Part shown: positions 22,816-36,419 of the stretch, one piece after another
Layout: each line of letters opens with the position of its first letter
How positions within the stretch are numbered: the stretch's first letter is position 1
DNA from: Rachycentron canadum
Lineage: Eukaryota > Chordata > Actinopteri > Carangiformes > Rachycentridae
Assembly (NCBI GenBank): GCA_038496675.1
Contig: CM076651.1
Location: 7,650,032 to 7,714,031 of the forward strand
Reading direction: 5' to 3'
DNA: 64,000 nt
Translations under genes and position numbers: made by a program
Notes under the pieces: model-generated
Told to the model about the DNA's origin: nothing
The model's database searches: none
Seen by the model: only the letters and a program-made list of their open reading frames with translations

Positions 22816-25800
22816 CAAGGTTAACAGGCCTCGCATTGATAGTGAGTGCAGGAAGATACAGATGTTTGCAAGAAAGCAAGAGGTAGCCTGGTTTACAAAG
22901 GCAATGAAGGAAGATGAGGACTGTTTACGTGTCCAATCCTCCAATAAGTTTCACACATGTAATGTATGTGACAGATATGGAAAAGCCTGTGGAAATATAA
23001 TTGGTAACTGGTGAGCTTGGAGTTTGGGATGATATGATACAAATTAACCAATTAAACACCACAAAGACGTGATGTCTCCTAATAACTCACTTATCCGGCT
23101 CACAAGATTTTCATCACACTAACTGAAAAATTAGTCCCTCGTGCACTTCAGCAGTCAACAGTTATTAAACTCACATATGTTATCTAACTTAAACACATGG
23201 AGGAATTCTATTAATAGATGAGAAGTGAGACAAAAACTTGGTCGCCATCACAACTCTCATTCATGCCAGTGACCGACCTGGCCCACTTTCTGTGCACATC
23301 ACTATCTGACGCACACATGATGCATGGTAAATGATACAAAAGTAAATGTGGGTCTTTGATGAGAAGATTCTCTGCAGCTGCACAAAGGCTGAAACATCTG
23401 GGATGCGTGGAATCAAAACATACAGGCGTTGTTTGGAGATGACGATGTTCTAAATTTGAACTTGCCTACGAACACAGTCAGGCTCACATGACATGTTTGA
23501 TGAGATTTTTGGCATCTTCAAAGGACCATAATCCATTAGCCAAGGAAATAAAATAGTAAACTCACATCATAGTGTTAAGATTTTTGTGAGGGCCACTTCA
23601 TAAATTAGAGACAAACAAACCTGCTCACTGAGATAAAAGTTCTTGTCACCTGCAGAACTTTCCTAACTCACCTCGAAGCTGCAGACGCTTGCTAAGTTTT
23701 GATGCTAAATAGCTGTTTGAGAGAACAATCTGAATGTTTGTGGACATGACCTCAAATGCTTTAACTAATTAGTTCTTCCTCTCTTCTCCTCTCTTCATCC
23801 CCTCAGCGAAATCACCAGGTATAATCTGAAAATTCTGCCTTTCATGGCACAGGATTTGACGTGCCTGGATTAGGCTCTTTGTTGTCCTGTTTCTCACTGC
23901 AGGAATGTTCATCTGTTCAGACTATGTTCAGACGTGGAAGGAGGATCCCATGGGAGCCGCATTGGAAAGTCTGTAACACCACATCACGCTATGCATTCTC
24001 ATGGCATACCGTGACTCAAAGTGTGCTCTACTCAGGAACTCTGTAGCTTTAATATTTGATATTTCCTATGGGGTCCACCGTGTGACGATCAAAGATGGAG
24101 ACAACCTTGAAATGCCTCCGTCAATTTACGCACAGAGTATCAATGAGAGAAAGTAGGCTAAAAGGAGATGTGCATTAAAACAGAGAGAGGCTGGATAGGA
24201 AGTGGGGAACAGAGCTGTGTCTTAAGTTGTGGGAGGAGGGTTCACAACATCAGACCCCATGCTGACAACTAATTAAAGCTGTTAAGCCTTTATTTATCAC
24301 TTTTGAGTTCCATTATAAGTGGCTAGGCAGCACAATGTGTTTTTGCTGTGGACCCAATTTAAAAAATCGGTCTGTCCGCCTTCCTTATTAAAAGAAAAAC
24401 ACACATCCCTACACACTTTACATCCTTGCACCATTAACTCAAGGATCCAATTTGGACTCTCTTAAATGAGGGTTAATTTACACAATTTTCAAATATTGAC
24501 AAAATCTGAACTATGGCATTTCCATCGTGTTTTACTCCACCATCCCTTAAAAATAGAGCTCAGAGGGGGGGAAAAGTGCAAACTGTAATGGACCATGAAA
24601 ACAATCATTAAAGTTGTGGGAACAGTGCAGTTCAATCCACTTCATTTGTAAAAAGAAATTATGAGAAATAATAGATTTAAGATATTCTTTATTTGTCCAA
24701 ATACAAATTAAACCATCAGGATGTGTGATGTAGCATATTTGTTTTCAAGTTTGCCATATTAACTTAAAAGGTGATATTATGTTAATGTTGTTTTCACTGC
24801 CTCTATGTGCAAACTGTTTCAATTTTAATTAGTGACCATTGTGTGTGTGTGTCTTCGTGTGTGAGCGACCACCACCCACTTTTCACATTAATCTTCAAGT
24901 ACATTTTCTCATTAATTTCATTTATTAGAAAGTTCTGCTGACTGTGCGTGGACGTAATTGGGACTCTCATTTGATTCATACTCACCCGCTGTATTGTAAA
25001 GCATTTTACTATGAATTCAGTTTTCGCTCCTTGTGGTTGGTGTGAATGAAAATTAAAAATGTAGGTCGGGTGACGGTTCCACTAAAAAGGGAAAAATCTT
25101 TTTATAGACTCATCTGGCCTGAGAAAAAGCTTATTCAAAGTGTTTCATAGTTTTATTTTATGTGAGCGTAGAAGATGACATTTGAGTGAGAAATTTATCA
25201 CAAAACAAGACCTTCAGGATTTATCTGTTTTACATAAAGTCAGTGCTTTTTCATGACATGAAACCAAGTGGGTTAAATTGACATGAAACGGTGCATGTCT
25301 AGCTTCTTTCATCATTAAACCTTTGTGTGATGTTTTGCTTTTGTTTATTACATCATTCTATAGTGTGTCTTCTACATATTTTATCTCTTTAGCCTTTGCT
25401 GAGCGTTTATCATTGTTCTTTTTTTTTTGTTTTGTTTTAATTCATTCTAAAAATATGACCAAATACTGTTAAACACACAAAAATAGTAGAAACGTGATGT
25501 AGCTTTTGTACCAGCTTCAGTCCTGTGACTGGTACAACTTGGGAGTGGCATGCATGACCAGCTGTGGGTAAAGAGCTGTTTGTAGGTTTCGGCTTTACAC
25601 TCTGCTCTCTACAACATCTCATTCAGGTTTCGTGTGGTTGTGCTTGTGGTGGTGATAGAAGCAGTTTGACTTCATCCTGGTGTTCATGATGGTACTGCAG
25701 AATTTGCTTTACAGTGTGTATGGTAACATTATTATCTTAGATTACTTAAACATAACAAGAGAGGAGTGTGTCCAATATTAATCTCGCTGACTAAATGGTA

Positions 25801-28046
25801 CCAGTTTTAACATTATCTACATTGAGGGTTGAAGACATGTTATCCATCCATATAGATTTGGTTGTTGAACAGATTCCAAATGGCTGCTGTTAATGCCAGA
25901 TTGGTGAAGCTTGTAATAGGTGTTTTTGTTTATACCATTGAGATTAGATTCTGCGTTATTGAGGCCATAATTCGGCTTCACAAACCAATGCTGATTCATT
26001 GAACTGAAAACAACTGCTCCATTTTGGTGATACAGTTTTTCCATGTTTGTAATTTGCCAAAGCATAATATTATATTTGAGTCAGTACACAGTAGGCCTGT
26101 GACTTTTTGTTAGAAAGTCAAACTAACCATTTGAAAGTGGTTTTAATTAAATATTTCTCCTGTAATAATTTGCTCCAATTAAAAATTCTGAGGGTATAAA
26201 CTGTGTCTTGTTCTTCAGGGAGACCTCTTGAGATGCACTGCCCGTCTGACCCCAGTGTGTGCCCCATTGTCACTTGCCTGTATATTCAGCTACTGCTGTT
26301 CTCTTCATTAATGCAGCTCGGAGAAGATTTATATAAGGATGAAATCACATCATCAAACAGTCTGAGACATAATATGAGGAAATATTTGTCTGTTAATTGT
26401 GGATAAAGGTGTCAGTTTGCTGAAATGCTAATACCTCATAGTCAAGTTAATCTGTTGCTCCAGTGAACGCCAGACTTATTTTTTAAACTGACAAATACAG
26501 TAACACGTGGATCTGCTATTCACTTTAATTTGTCACATCTGAGTAGCTGCGTTCTTGAAGCTCTAATTCATTTATTTCAAAGATAAAGACATTTGGTGTT
26601 TCAGTTATTTTGCCCCCTTATTTTTTATATCCTGCAAATGCAGCACAGAACTATCTGTCATAGTCATTCAGAATTAAATATACTGTGTGGGATTTTGTAA
26701 TTGGTGAATGTTGGCTATCCTGAGCTGAAATTGAATTGTATTTTCTGATTAGTTTTTTTTGTGTGTTGTACTCTGCATTGTTTTGTATGAGAGGAAAGAA
26801 CACATTTAATGTGAGCATTTTATTTGTCAACGAGCATCAACAGCACCTGCAACCTGTGCAAAAAAAAAAGGACATTTGCAGGGTTTCTCTTGTGCACATG
26901 TTCTCAGTGTCTGTCTAACACCAGGGGAAAATCACTCAATGCTTCATGCTTGAAAAGTATGGTACACTTACACTCAGATTTTACACTTCAACAGTACAAT
27001 TTGGCATGACAAGCCACACTACAGCCACACGTCACACACTTCTTCTGCAATAGGCAGATTTATGCATGAAAAGAGGCAGAATTTCCATCATACAACTTAG
27101 CAATGTTGCTACACTAACAATATCTGTTTTTATATGTAATTTAGCTTTACATTTACAACCAAAAACAGCGAAGGTGTCGAGTTGAATGCATCTCTTCAGT
27201 TCCAATACAAACAGGAAGTAGGTGTGGCAAGTGTATCTCAGAAAATAAAATTCTTGCAACTCTTCCAGTGATAACATCCAACATAATATTAATTATTCAA
27301 AGTGAACATAATGACAACATATCACAACACTCAAAAAGCCCAAAAAAACTGATGGTAGATGGGTAGGTGCCAACCAAAATCTTTCAAAATAAAGGTCTGT
27401 GATTCTATCTGTATTTCTATATTCTACATATACAACATCACACTACTACAGATTATGTTTTAGCCTAGCAGTAAATGGAGCAAACAGGTGACAGGATTGA
27501 GAGAGAGAGCGAGACACATGGAAAAGGAGAGAGAGACAGAAAGACAGACAGGCAGGGGACAAAGCATCCTCTTGTCTTTCGGCTTTAAACCAGCACAGCA
27601 AATAGCTATGTCTCTGTGGCACCTCTGAAAAGTCAGACTCAATCCATTAAACTGGCAGTTAGGTGAACTTTGTTCAGTCCTCAGAGCCTTGAAGCAGAAG
27701 ATATGTCCTCATGCTCCCTCAAGGCTCTGATCCCAGTCCAGAAGTGAAGAACTGCTGTTTATCCTGTGAGACTTTAACCTGTCTAAAGACACTGGATGTC
27801 CCAAATACAAATAATACACGACCCTCAGTTAGTAGATGCAGGGGATAACCAGATTACCATTGAACTAGAATGTAAAACAATAAAGACTAACCAAAGTGCC
27901 ACTTAACAAAGAACAACTGCAGCTGCACAGCCAATCCCCTGGATAGACATAATGACTCAGTTGGTGGAAGATCCCTCAGTGTTAATTTGAAACACAGATT
28001 TGTGTAAATTAAAAAAAAAGTGTGAGCAAAATAAGGTTTTTATAGA
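22816..28046. other. AT-rich non-coding DNA, no gene or known repeat seen
   Basis: Short frames only. Noted inside: a very strong acceptor-like tract followed 12 bases later by a donor-like GT (23760-23820), a TGTGTGTG patch near 24841, a T9 run near 25421, a G7 run near 24565, and a GA-rich patch with AGACAGACAGGCAGG near 27500-27555. Confidence 0.45.
23765..23820 (+). other. strong splice-acceptor-like tract with possible 12-nt microexon
   Basis: A pyrimidine-rich run (CTTCCTCTCTTCTCCTCTC) ends in CATCCCCTCAG at 23806. CGAAATCACCAG (23807-23818) follows and then GTATAA. ACTAATT at about 23764-23770 could serve as a branch region. A 12-nt exon would be in-phase. Reading-frame context is absent, so this is a splice-signal observation only. 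Confidence 0.15.
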
Positions 28047-28072
28047 TTTTTTTTTATTTTTTTATTTTTTTA
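28047..28072. repeat. T-rich low-complexity tract
   Basis: T runs broken by single A residues (T9-A-T7-A-T7 pattern). Confidence 0.85.
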
Positions 28073-28129
28073 ATGCAGCGTTAAGGGTCTGCCTAAAACT
28101 GAACATGACATGATACCCTGAAGAGCGTT

Positions 28130-28290
28130 TGTGGTTGAGGGTTTAACTGCCCTGCCATTTTTAATCACTGTAGGCGGCCGGGTGGAGACAGGCAACAGAC
28201 GAGCTCGGGCTCACATTGCCCTGTCACCGCTCCCAGCCAACCATTCAAGATGACAAGTGTCACTGTGCCATGCTTATATGTTTTCCAGAA
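28130..28290. promoter_or_regulatory. GC-richer block, candidate conserved element
   Basis: A local rise in G+C with several CpG (GGCGGCCGGGTGG, GACGAGCTCGGG, CACCGCTCCC) preceded by TTTTAATCACTG. It lies between AT-rich flanks. It may be regulatory or exonic; no splice pair or domain supports an exon. Confidence 0.22.
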
Positions 28291-30187
28291 ACCACAGCCT
28301 GACCGCCCACAGGAATATACTGAACTTCGGTCATTTCTGCAGGCTCTTTATTGTAAAGGTCAGCAGAGATGCAAGAATAGACAAGCATTCATTAAGAACC
28401 CATTAAGAACCAATTATAAACCTTTGGTGTGGTCTACTGGAACTCTTTATCCAACAACAACTGTGTCCTTTGCTTTTGTTTAGATGTTGTCTTCACTCTT
28501 GATCATTCAATCTCAGGTACAGCTTTTGGGATTCAGTGAGTAGGCGTTTTCTCTGTGTGCTTCCTCCCTATACCCCTAGATTCTCTTTCTTGTCACTTGC
28601 TCAGGGAGGAGAGTTTGGTCCCTTGTGTCGACACAGCCCCTGGCGACAAGCCTCATTACATAACCACTGGCAGAAAGTAAAATGTGCAGCATATTTACGA
28701 TAGCAAAAAATGCAGATACTGTAATGAAATGGTTAGTGTTGATATGCCAGGCATGACATAAAATTCAGAGATTACCACATTTAGTGAGATATGGTTTAAG
28801 ACAGATAGAGATGGTTTAACAGTCATATGGCATTCTGAAGATGTGGCCTCGCTATATATGCTGCACTCTGCTGTAATTTTTTTTTTTTTTTTTTCAGTGT
28901 TTGTCTTGCTTGTTTATTTTATTTATTGCAGATGAAAATTAGCCTTTTGGCTAAATCCAACTTGTTTGGATCACATTGACGTTAACGCTTAAGAAAACAG
29001 AATGTTCTTGTTATTTTACAGATCATTATGGTCAGATAAATGCTACACTATACTTACGTATAAACCAATAAGCCATTCAGGTCATATTTTTGAGATTTTG
29101 TCCCTTAAATTTAAGACCATCCCTCCACCCCTCTGGATAAATCCCCCATTAGGGCATGATGTCTCTTAGAAATTATATACAAGTACTAAACTAAACTAGC
29201 CTGTTAATTTTGTTTGTTGTTTTGGTGGCAGTATAATCACTCGCAATGTCATTTTTATTTTATTTTAGTTGTTATTGCAGAGACACCAGGACGTGGTTGT
29301 CGTGCAAGGCAGACAAACAAAAATCAAGGTTAAGGTGAGGGAACGATCATGGTTTTGTTGAGTAAATTAACATTGTGTTTGAAGTCACTGTGACTTTTCT
29401 ATATTTATCAGTGACAGGTTTGATGTCGGGTATAAACTTGAAAAATGTGTATGCAACAATTTTTTTTCTTAAAATATTAAAAAAATAATATTAAAATAAG
29501 ACTGAATATAAATGTGAAACGACTTGTGTGACCATGAATAGCAGAAATGCTTCCCAACAGTTCACTGGCAGTTGAAAGTACAGAAAGCACTTCTGGGCAT
29601 TTTGTCCAGTTACAATGTCAAGCTTCTCTTTGTATTTTCACATTCACATACAACGCAGGTCTGCCCAGTGAAACACATCTTGTGTCGACCATTCTCTGAA
29701 TTCCATCCAGATTCATCCAAATCCAACTTGTACTCACTCTTACTATGTATATATGTAATACATATGTAAATGTCATATATCCTTTTTACCTATACTGTAT
29801 GCTAATGTATCCAGTTTTCTGTGCTCCATCCTCCACCTCATTATGACAGTCATTAGTGGCTTTAGTGATGCTGGTGCTATAGATAATGTCCTCCCTTTGG
29901 CCCGCTGCAGGAAGCTCACCCTCTCTATCTTCCCCACTTCATTCCTCATCTGAGTCTGATGAACCATTGGGTGGCAAAACAATTACCTGTTCTTCTCTCT
30001 TCCCTCAGTATGTGATAGTGACAGAAATTGCCCAAAAGGTTCATATAATTGATCAATTATTCATAACTGATTTACAGGCTGAGTTTTGAGTAAAACTTAA
30101 TGGTCTTTAAAATGTTAACCATCATTTTTAAAATTAGTTTATCTGACAGTTATGTTGTCGTTTGACTGCATAGTCTGTTGTGTTTTT
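28291..30187. other. AT-rich non-coding DNA, no gene seen
   Basis: T18 at 28877-28894, a 12-bp palindrome TGTGTCGACACA at 28624-28635, and AT-rich dyads near 29740-29770. Open frames at 29773-30089 on both strands overlap and lack a family signature. Confidence 0.5.
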
Positions 30188-30205
30188 AAAAAAAAAAAAA
30201 AAAAA
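30188..30205. repeat. poly-A tract (A18)
   Basis: Homopolymer in AT-rich surroundings. 30350-30410 downstream (AATAATTAACCGATTG) weakly resembles family C repeats. Confidence 0.9.
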
Positions 30206-30634
30206 GCATTTACAAGATCTAGTTTCTCAGAGCACAGGGCAACATCTTCAGATGTGTTGTCACATAACAAATAGTCCAAAACCTTATAGATATTCTGTCT
30301 GTATTTCTAAAAAAAAACCCTGCAAAATTAAAAAAACTGGTTCCAGAGGATTTGAAAAATCACTGAAATAATTAACCGATTGTTAAAATAGTTATTCATT
30401 ATTCAATAGAAATTCATAATTTAACACTAAAGTCAGAACAAACCTGTATTAAATTTTAGCTTCTATTGATTACACTTGATTTCCTGCCAAAATTATACTA
30501 AGAATTTCTTATACCATCAGTTTATACAGCAGCAAGGATACAGACACCAATTTCCTAGGCTGTTTTCAGCTACATTTACTTAAAAATTATCAATCAGCAA
30601 GAAAGTTAGAAGAGACAGACTGTCTTCTTTTAAA

Positions 30635-30765
30635 GTTATATTTTCAGGCTTTTGCCTTTATTACAGTTGTGGTGGGAGACGGAGAGGAGAGAAAGAGAAT
30701 AACGCAGCAAAAGCGAACAGGCCAAACTTGAACCTGTGCCGCTGCACCTTGACACAGACAGAGTA
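30635..30765 (+). repeat. degenerate SINE-like fish repeat
   Basis: Ordered words TTTTGCCTTTATTACAG, GAGACGGAGAGGAGAGAAAG, AACGCAGCAAAAG, CAGGCCAAACTTGAACCTG and GCCGCTGCA match the layout of a widespread teleost repeat (GCCTTTATT, GAGAGAGAGGG, ACATGCAGCAAAGG, GGATTCGAACCC, CCGCTGCA). The GAACCTG segment occupies the tRNA-derived B-box-like position. The library name is left open. Confidence 0.62.
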
Positions 30766-31673
30766 TCTTTCTTAATCTGTCTTTCACAAAGCACTCGCAC
30801 AACCTCATTCTGGGAACCACAATAGTTTACCCTTTATTCACTTCCAACTCCAGAACATAACAGACTTTTATTAGAGGCAGCTCTTTATGTCTAACTCTGT
30901 CTGTTTGATATGTAGAATCGGTCAGAGCTTTTAGTACAAAGCCTTGTTACCAGTGACTTCTCTATCTCCCTCCCTCTTTCCTGTTCTCTCAGCTTGGTGC
31001 GTTGGATGCTTTATTAACAATGATACATACACTAAAAGTAGTCTATTTGCCTTAATGGAGGTGAGGTGGAGTGTAGCGGAAGTGTTCCTCTGCTTCCCTG
31101 TAGTTCCTGAGCAGCTGAGAAACCAGAAACCAGTGGCACCGTAGACTGTCTGTAATAAAAGGCGAAGCCTTAAGCGCTCGGTAGGCATCCATGCACAGCC
31201 TGGTCACGTACCAGGTTTATACCCAGTTTGTTTTAAAAAAAGAGAAAAGAAAAAGTCAAGCAACATTGTGATAAGATGGCAACACTGCACTGTAAACACC
31301 CTGTCCATCGAGCAGAAATATTCCAACTCAGTGACAAGACGCGCCAATGAACAATGGTGGAAATATCATCACTCAGTCTGTCAGTCCAGGACATAACAAC
31401 TGTGTCTTACCAAGAATTAAAAAATAAAAATAGTAGTTGCGGAGTAAGAAAGAAGTGATCTTACCAAACCTCTGTAGTTCACTCCTCAACTGTGCAAGAG
31501 GCTTAGAGGCTTCATTAGCCACTGCTTGCATAACACACACGTACACACAAATCTCAGATCTGTTTGCAGTTGTCAGTCTCGGTCTGTAATTGTGGGAATT
31601 GTAGGCAGGTTTTGACAAGAAGGGAGAAAGTAGGGAATAAAATAGAGGGTATATGTGTTTCTGCTGCATCTGC
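30766..31673. other. non-coding DNA, no gene seen
   Basis: Short overlapping frames on both strands (30931-31188, 31373-31669) with no domain. No repeat is recognised. Confidence 0.45.
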
Positions 31674-31692
31674 TTTTTTTTTTTTTTTTTTT
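31674..31692. repeat. poly-T tract (T19)
   Basis: Uninterrupted homopolymer. Confidence 0.93.
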
Positions 31693-31799
31693 ACTTTCCA
31701 ACAATGTTGCAGGAGGGCAGTGCTAAATCAGTGCAGTATGATTTTTATACAAGGCCCATGACATTCAAAGAATGGGTTTAACCACTGGTGCAGAGACAG

Positions 31800-32060
31800 C
31801 TAAAAGACAACAGCATGAGCTTTAGGCTCTGATTTGAACAATTAGCACCCTTTTCATTTGAGAGCAAGACGAAAATACCGGCTCGTTTGTTAATTAGCAC
31901 AGTTACCTCAGAGGACCAGGGCTATTAAATCAAGTTAATTATCAGTCAGTGCCTCATGAAAGAGAATGACAAAAGAACAAGAAGGCATGGCCAATAACCT
32001 TGGCAATGGATGAATCTACTGCAAAATGAGGATCAACAGGCAGCTAAACTGTTGTGGTAA
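31800..32060. promoter_or_regulatory. candidate conserved non-coding element
   Basis: A non-repetitive block with repeated homeodomain-type cores (ACAATTAGCACC, TTAATTAGCAC, AAGTTAATTATC) and GGCCAATAACCTTGGCAATGG, which contains a CCAAT word. The order and density resemble developmental enhancers. Conservation has not been tested. Confidence 0.27.
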
Positions 32061-32539
32061 AACCATGAGACCATGAATTGGTAGACAAAACCCACAGACT
32101 TTTTTTTTTCTTCAGTATCATGCTTCGAAGGATGAAAAGCACCATTGTAGCTCAGAGACATACCTTGAGTAATTGAACTCTCTAACAAGGTCAGGCAAAA
32201 AATAATGATCCTTCTTCTCTTCAGAAAACAATTTTTAGTCTATGGAGAAACCATTTTCGCTGCAGCAGGTGCATAACAAGAAACAGGAGTGTCCATATCG
32301 CAGCCTGTGATAATGGAATCTGGCTTAATTAAAATACAGTATCAGAGATTCTGAAAAGCACTGAAATGAGGAAAAGTAAGATTTTTCTGCCATCACTGAG
32401 GTATTCATGAACGTAATGTGACAAGAAAGTGAAACAGGAAATGGATAAGAAAAACAGAACAGTGAGAATACTCATCCACATGGAGCATGACCTTTAAAGT
32501 GACTGAACGTATTTTACATGAAAACATCCTCAGATAGTT

Positions 32540-32970
32540 TGAACTCTTCAGTTCCATTATAACTCTAATTTATTGTCGAACGGTATTGTCGAGTAATGCA
32601 TGTGGTCCTCCTGGGGCTCACTCTACTGCTATCTTTCTAAGAGCAGTTAATGTTATTACCCTCATAGATGAGACAAAAAAAAGAACCAAATCTGGAAAAG
32701 GCCTTTAATAGTAAAGAACAAAGTAAGGAACAGAGAGGCACGGTGCCACCCTTTCCTCTCTCCAGCTAGGAATTCACACGTGTCAATCTGTCAAAGGCTG
32801 GATATAATCTTCTACATTGTGACACATGGAGCGATCATGGTGCCCTGTCACCGGTAGTCCTTGTCGTTGATTAAGGCTTTTCATCCTCCATTGGGCTTTG
32901 CCGTGGGCCGCCCGCACTTTGTCTTGTGACATGCGTAATTTCCTCCTCACAGTCTCCCTGTCTTGATAGT
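32540..32970. promoter_or_regulatory. candidate conserved non-coding element
   Basis: Balanced, non-repetitive DNA with GAGTAATGCATGTGG, GCAGTTAATGTTATTACC and, after 32820, a CpG-bearing patch (CACCGGTAGTCC, GCCGTGGGCCGCCCGC). No exon boundaries or domain are seen. Confidence 0.25.
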
Positions 32971-33101
32971 GAGCTAATAGAAACTCTCCCCAGATCCGCT
33001 CCTAATGAAGACAGATCCTCAGATGGCCAAGCAGTCTCATTTATATTACCAGTCTATCAACTTGTTTTAAGTAGATTAGGCATGTTCTGCACGACAAGGA
33101 A

Positions 33102-33111
33102 GGGGGGGGGG
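33102..33111. repeat. G10 homopolymer
   Basis: Short poly-G run after AAGGAA. Confidence 0.9.
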
Positions 33112-33349
33112 TGATGCAAGTGTATAAAAATAACTTACAAAGGGATTTTACAGAGCATTATCATCATTTAAGCCATATAACAGCTCAGCTGAAAGTTTGC
33201 TGGATCCCCAGACAATGAGGAGATGAGAGGACTGTCAGCGAAGATTGAAAATGTGATCAGATTGTTGTGGATATTCACTAAGTGCTGAAAGCTGTCTGGC
33301 TGAGCAGATGGGTTAAAGTGTCCAGACAGTTTAATGACTGGTAGAGTGG

Positions 33350-33505
33350 AAACTAATAATTATTTTAATTGTAATTTGTTATTTTCCAGATTTATCTAAA
33401 TTGTCTGATCAACACTGCAAAACCCAAAGAAAATTTGATTGAAATGATTATATAAAAACAATAAATCCTTACATTTTAGCAGATGGAACCTACAAATGCT
33501 TGGCC
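33350..33505 (-). repeat. family C repeat, minus orientation
   Basis: The minus strand reads GCATTTGTAGGTTCCATCTG, TAAGGATTTATTGTTTTTA, ATAATCATTTCAATC and TTTGGGTTTTGCAG-TGTTGATCAGAC, collinear with the plus copy at 50.4-50.7 kb (AGTTCCAGCGTCTC, GGTGATTTGCTGCTTTC, TATATCATTGTGAACTG, TTTGAGTTGTGGAC). Confidence 0.78.
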
Positions 33506-36328
33506 GTTTTGTTTGGACAGAATAACTCGTAGTAAAATAGTACAATAGTAAATTAATAGTTGCCAATTCATTTTCTAATCATGTCAGTTCCAGGACATAT
33601 ATAATGAATAGAGTATGAAATAAGTAGGCCACTTACATTCACATGTGGACTGTAATTATGCATCGTTCCACCTCAAACTAAATGTAAAACAGAGCTTTTC
33701 GTGGCTTTAATTTGTGCTGCAAATTATAGACTGACAACACAAAAGCCGCGTGAGGAAATACTGAAACTCTGTGACTCTGTGGTGTAGGTAGCTGGTGTCA
33801 AAATATAGACAAAATATGAAGCAAAAATCCTCCACCAGTGACCTCTGAGCTTTGGACGTCGTCCTTTGAGGTTGTATGTTTTCATTACAACAGTAGCTGA
33901 CCTCAATCAGACTGACATTAGCCTCTAATGATCCTGGGCTTCCCACTCAGTAAGCGCTCCCAAGTAACACTCTCTGGCAGAGCCTCTGCTTTATCGGGCT
34001 TGTTAACCAATGTAAACATAAATAATTCAGCTCAACCCTTTGATAGGTAAATATTTTGCTAAAATAACAGCAGTATGTCTTTAATGTTACTTTCTTAAAC
34101 ATTTGTTGCTATTGTGTTACTGTCCTGTTAATTAGGGCAGATCTGCAGTGTGCTGTTATATATTACACTGGATTGTGTGATGTTAATATTTATAATTATT
34201 TGTTTTCAAACCATAAAGTGAATCAAGTACATCTATTCATTAATAATGTGAGATTTTTTAATAGTGTCAGGTTTTGTGCTTGTTGTTGGTTCCAACTAAC
34301 ATTAACATTATTTTCTAAATTGATGAAGCTGCCTATCATATTCTTGATTAAGCCTACACATATTCATGCTACACTGATACAAAACAATTTTTACTTAAGT
34401 GTCTGAAATGATTCATACATTATCACAATTTTCTGCTGATCAACTTTTATGTCTGACATTTAAAAATCTCAGAACACAGTTAAGCTCAAAATAATGACCT
34501 AAAAAGTAAACAAATATTGAACACATTAATAATAAAACATAAGAATCCTGCCTGCCCTCAGTGCTTTAATCATCCTTGAATTGCTGTCAAAATCTGCTGA
34601 ACTGTGTGGAGTGGGATATTATATTTTTTTTAACCAAAAAGCCTCTAGTTCTTTCCCATAAATGTTCAATGATCTAAGATTGGACGGGATAATAAGTGTT
34701 TGACCTTGGCCGTGTTGACCTCAGTATTTTTGGATACACGAAGATGATGATGATAACGTAAACAGTATGCTGAGTCATGGTCTCACTCCACTCCTCAATA
34801 CAACCAACAAAAACACTCTCTAAGCATAAACCAAAGCTCATTCTTTGACTTCTTTAAAGTATAAACCTATAGATTAAAAGCCATCAAATAATAATAATCC
34901 CCATGTCATATTTGTCTTGGTTTTCTCACAGTTTCAGTTTCTGTGCTTGTTGTCAGTGAACTCAATTTAGATTCTTTCATTATAGAACTGCTGATATTAC
35001 AACAATATTAAGGTTTAGTTTAAATTTCATGTTCCCAGTGATGGATAAAGTATCTAGGTTCTTTGATAGAATTCTGCAGAAAATGGCCCTTTTGATGAAT
35101 ATATTACTGTATATTACATGATTAGATACATACATCAATGCAGAACTAGCATTTTGCTTTTGTAACCGGTAAAGTTGGAGATGGTTTTAACTTAATACTG
35201 TTAAGTCTAGGACTTTTAATCATAAGGATTGGTCATAGGGTTACACTTAAATATGTTTTTGTAAATAAAAAGCATCTAAAATCTAAACGTTACCACTTCA
35301 GCTCAAATAAATTCATCAGAATTCAGTAAAAGAAACAAAATAGCATTAAATGAAAATACTTAAATGCATGTACCTCAAAAAATTTGACTTTTAATGCAGT
35401 ACTACCAAATTACGTACAATTAATAATGTCATTACGATAAAGTTCACATCGACATTAGCCCTTCTTAAAACTACTTCATATTTCATATTTATTCAGTGCT
35501 ATGTCGGGGCTTCCATATTCTTACTTTTGGTTGGCCAAGTTGTCACATCAAATGATCCAAGTCGCTGGAAAGTTGCAATTTATTTTGTACCTTGTAGGCA
35601 GATACAGTGGTCTAAGTTCCAATAAACATCTAAGCTATGCCATAACATGCAGCCCCACCACTCTGTTGGGGGAGATTATTCCAGAATTCAACCCTGTGGT
35701 CATTTATGTGGAGGACAACTTTAGAGGAAGTGTGTTGTCTGTTGGACTTGGTGGCTGCTAAACACATCAACATCAAAGAAAAATAAGCAATACACATACA
35801 TTAAGTTCCAGCCACTGATTTTCAGTTGTCGTTGCTGCCTTAATTTGAACAGAGGGATGGCGACCACACAAGGTGGAAAATTACACAGGACGTAATCTAG
35901 GAACTAGGAAAAAATCCATAAAATGGAAAATCGTGATATGACTTCCTGATGGACCTTCGGCTCCTGTCCTCCTCATAATTGAAACAATGCTGCAGGATAG
36001 CAGAAGTCATTGGCACTAATGCATAACAGTGCAATGGATGTATAAGGTTTAATAGGTCGTGAAAATGGCAGTGGAATGACAGAGATGGAGCATTTCATTA
36101 GAAGGTTTGAATCGAGTCAGTACAGGCGAGTGCCACTGCGCTTGAATACGATGTGATGAAAGACTGGTTGTGAAAGTGCCCACACAGTGCACCTGGAAGG
36201 ATGGCCTTTGGTTCACATGATACCCTTAATTAAAGGTTCTGAGAGCCAGGACTATTTTGGATCCTGTTCTAAGTAGGTAAAAACCAGGAGTTGTTTAGCT
36301 GCAGACTAAAAAAAATCTCTCTTTTGCT

Positions 36329-36332
<4 letters not shown>
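33506..36332. other. AT-rich non-coding DNA, no gene seen
   Basis: Short frames only. 34560-34760 has a faint Tc1-like phrase (AAATGTTCAATGATCTAAGA), not enough to call. 35501-35761 is an 86-codon plus frame without a domain. (GATGAT) words occur near 34742. Confidence 0.45.

Positions 36333-36359
<27 letters not shown>
36333..36359. repeat. (AT)n microsatellite
   Basis: Twenty-seven bases of AT dinucleotides. Confidence 0.95.
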
Positions 36360-36419
36360 CGCACACGCAGCTCATATCTACCAATAAGTGACAAAATATT
36401 ACAGGAATGCAGGAAAAAT

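Noticed and set aside
22694..23014. 106-codon frame around the X-box
   Set aside because: No recognisable domain, despite a C-x2-C near the end; AT-rich and unspliced.
34560..34760. Faint Tc1-like phrases
   Set aside because: Only one or two short words match; no termini or transposase blocks.
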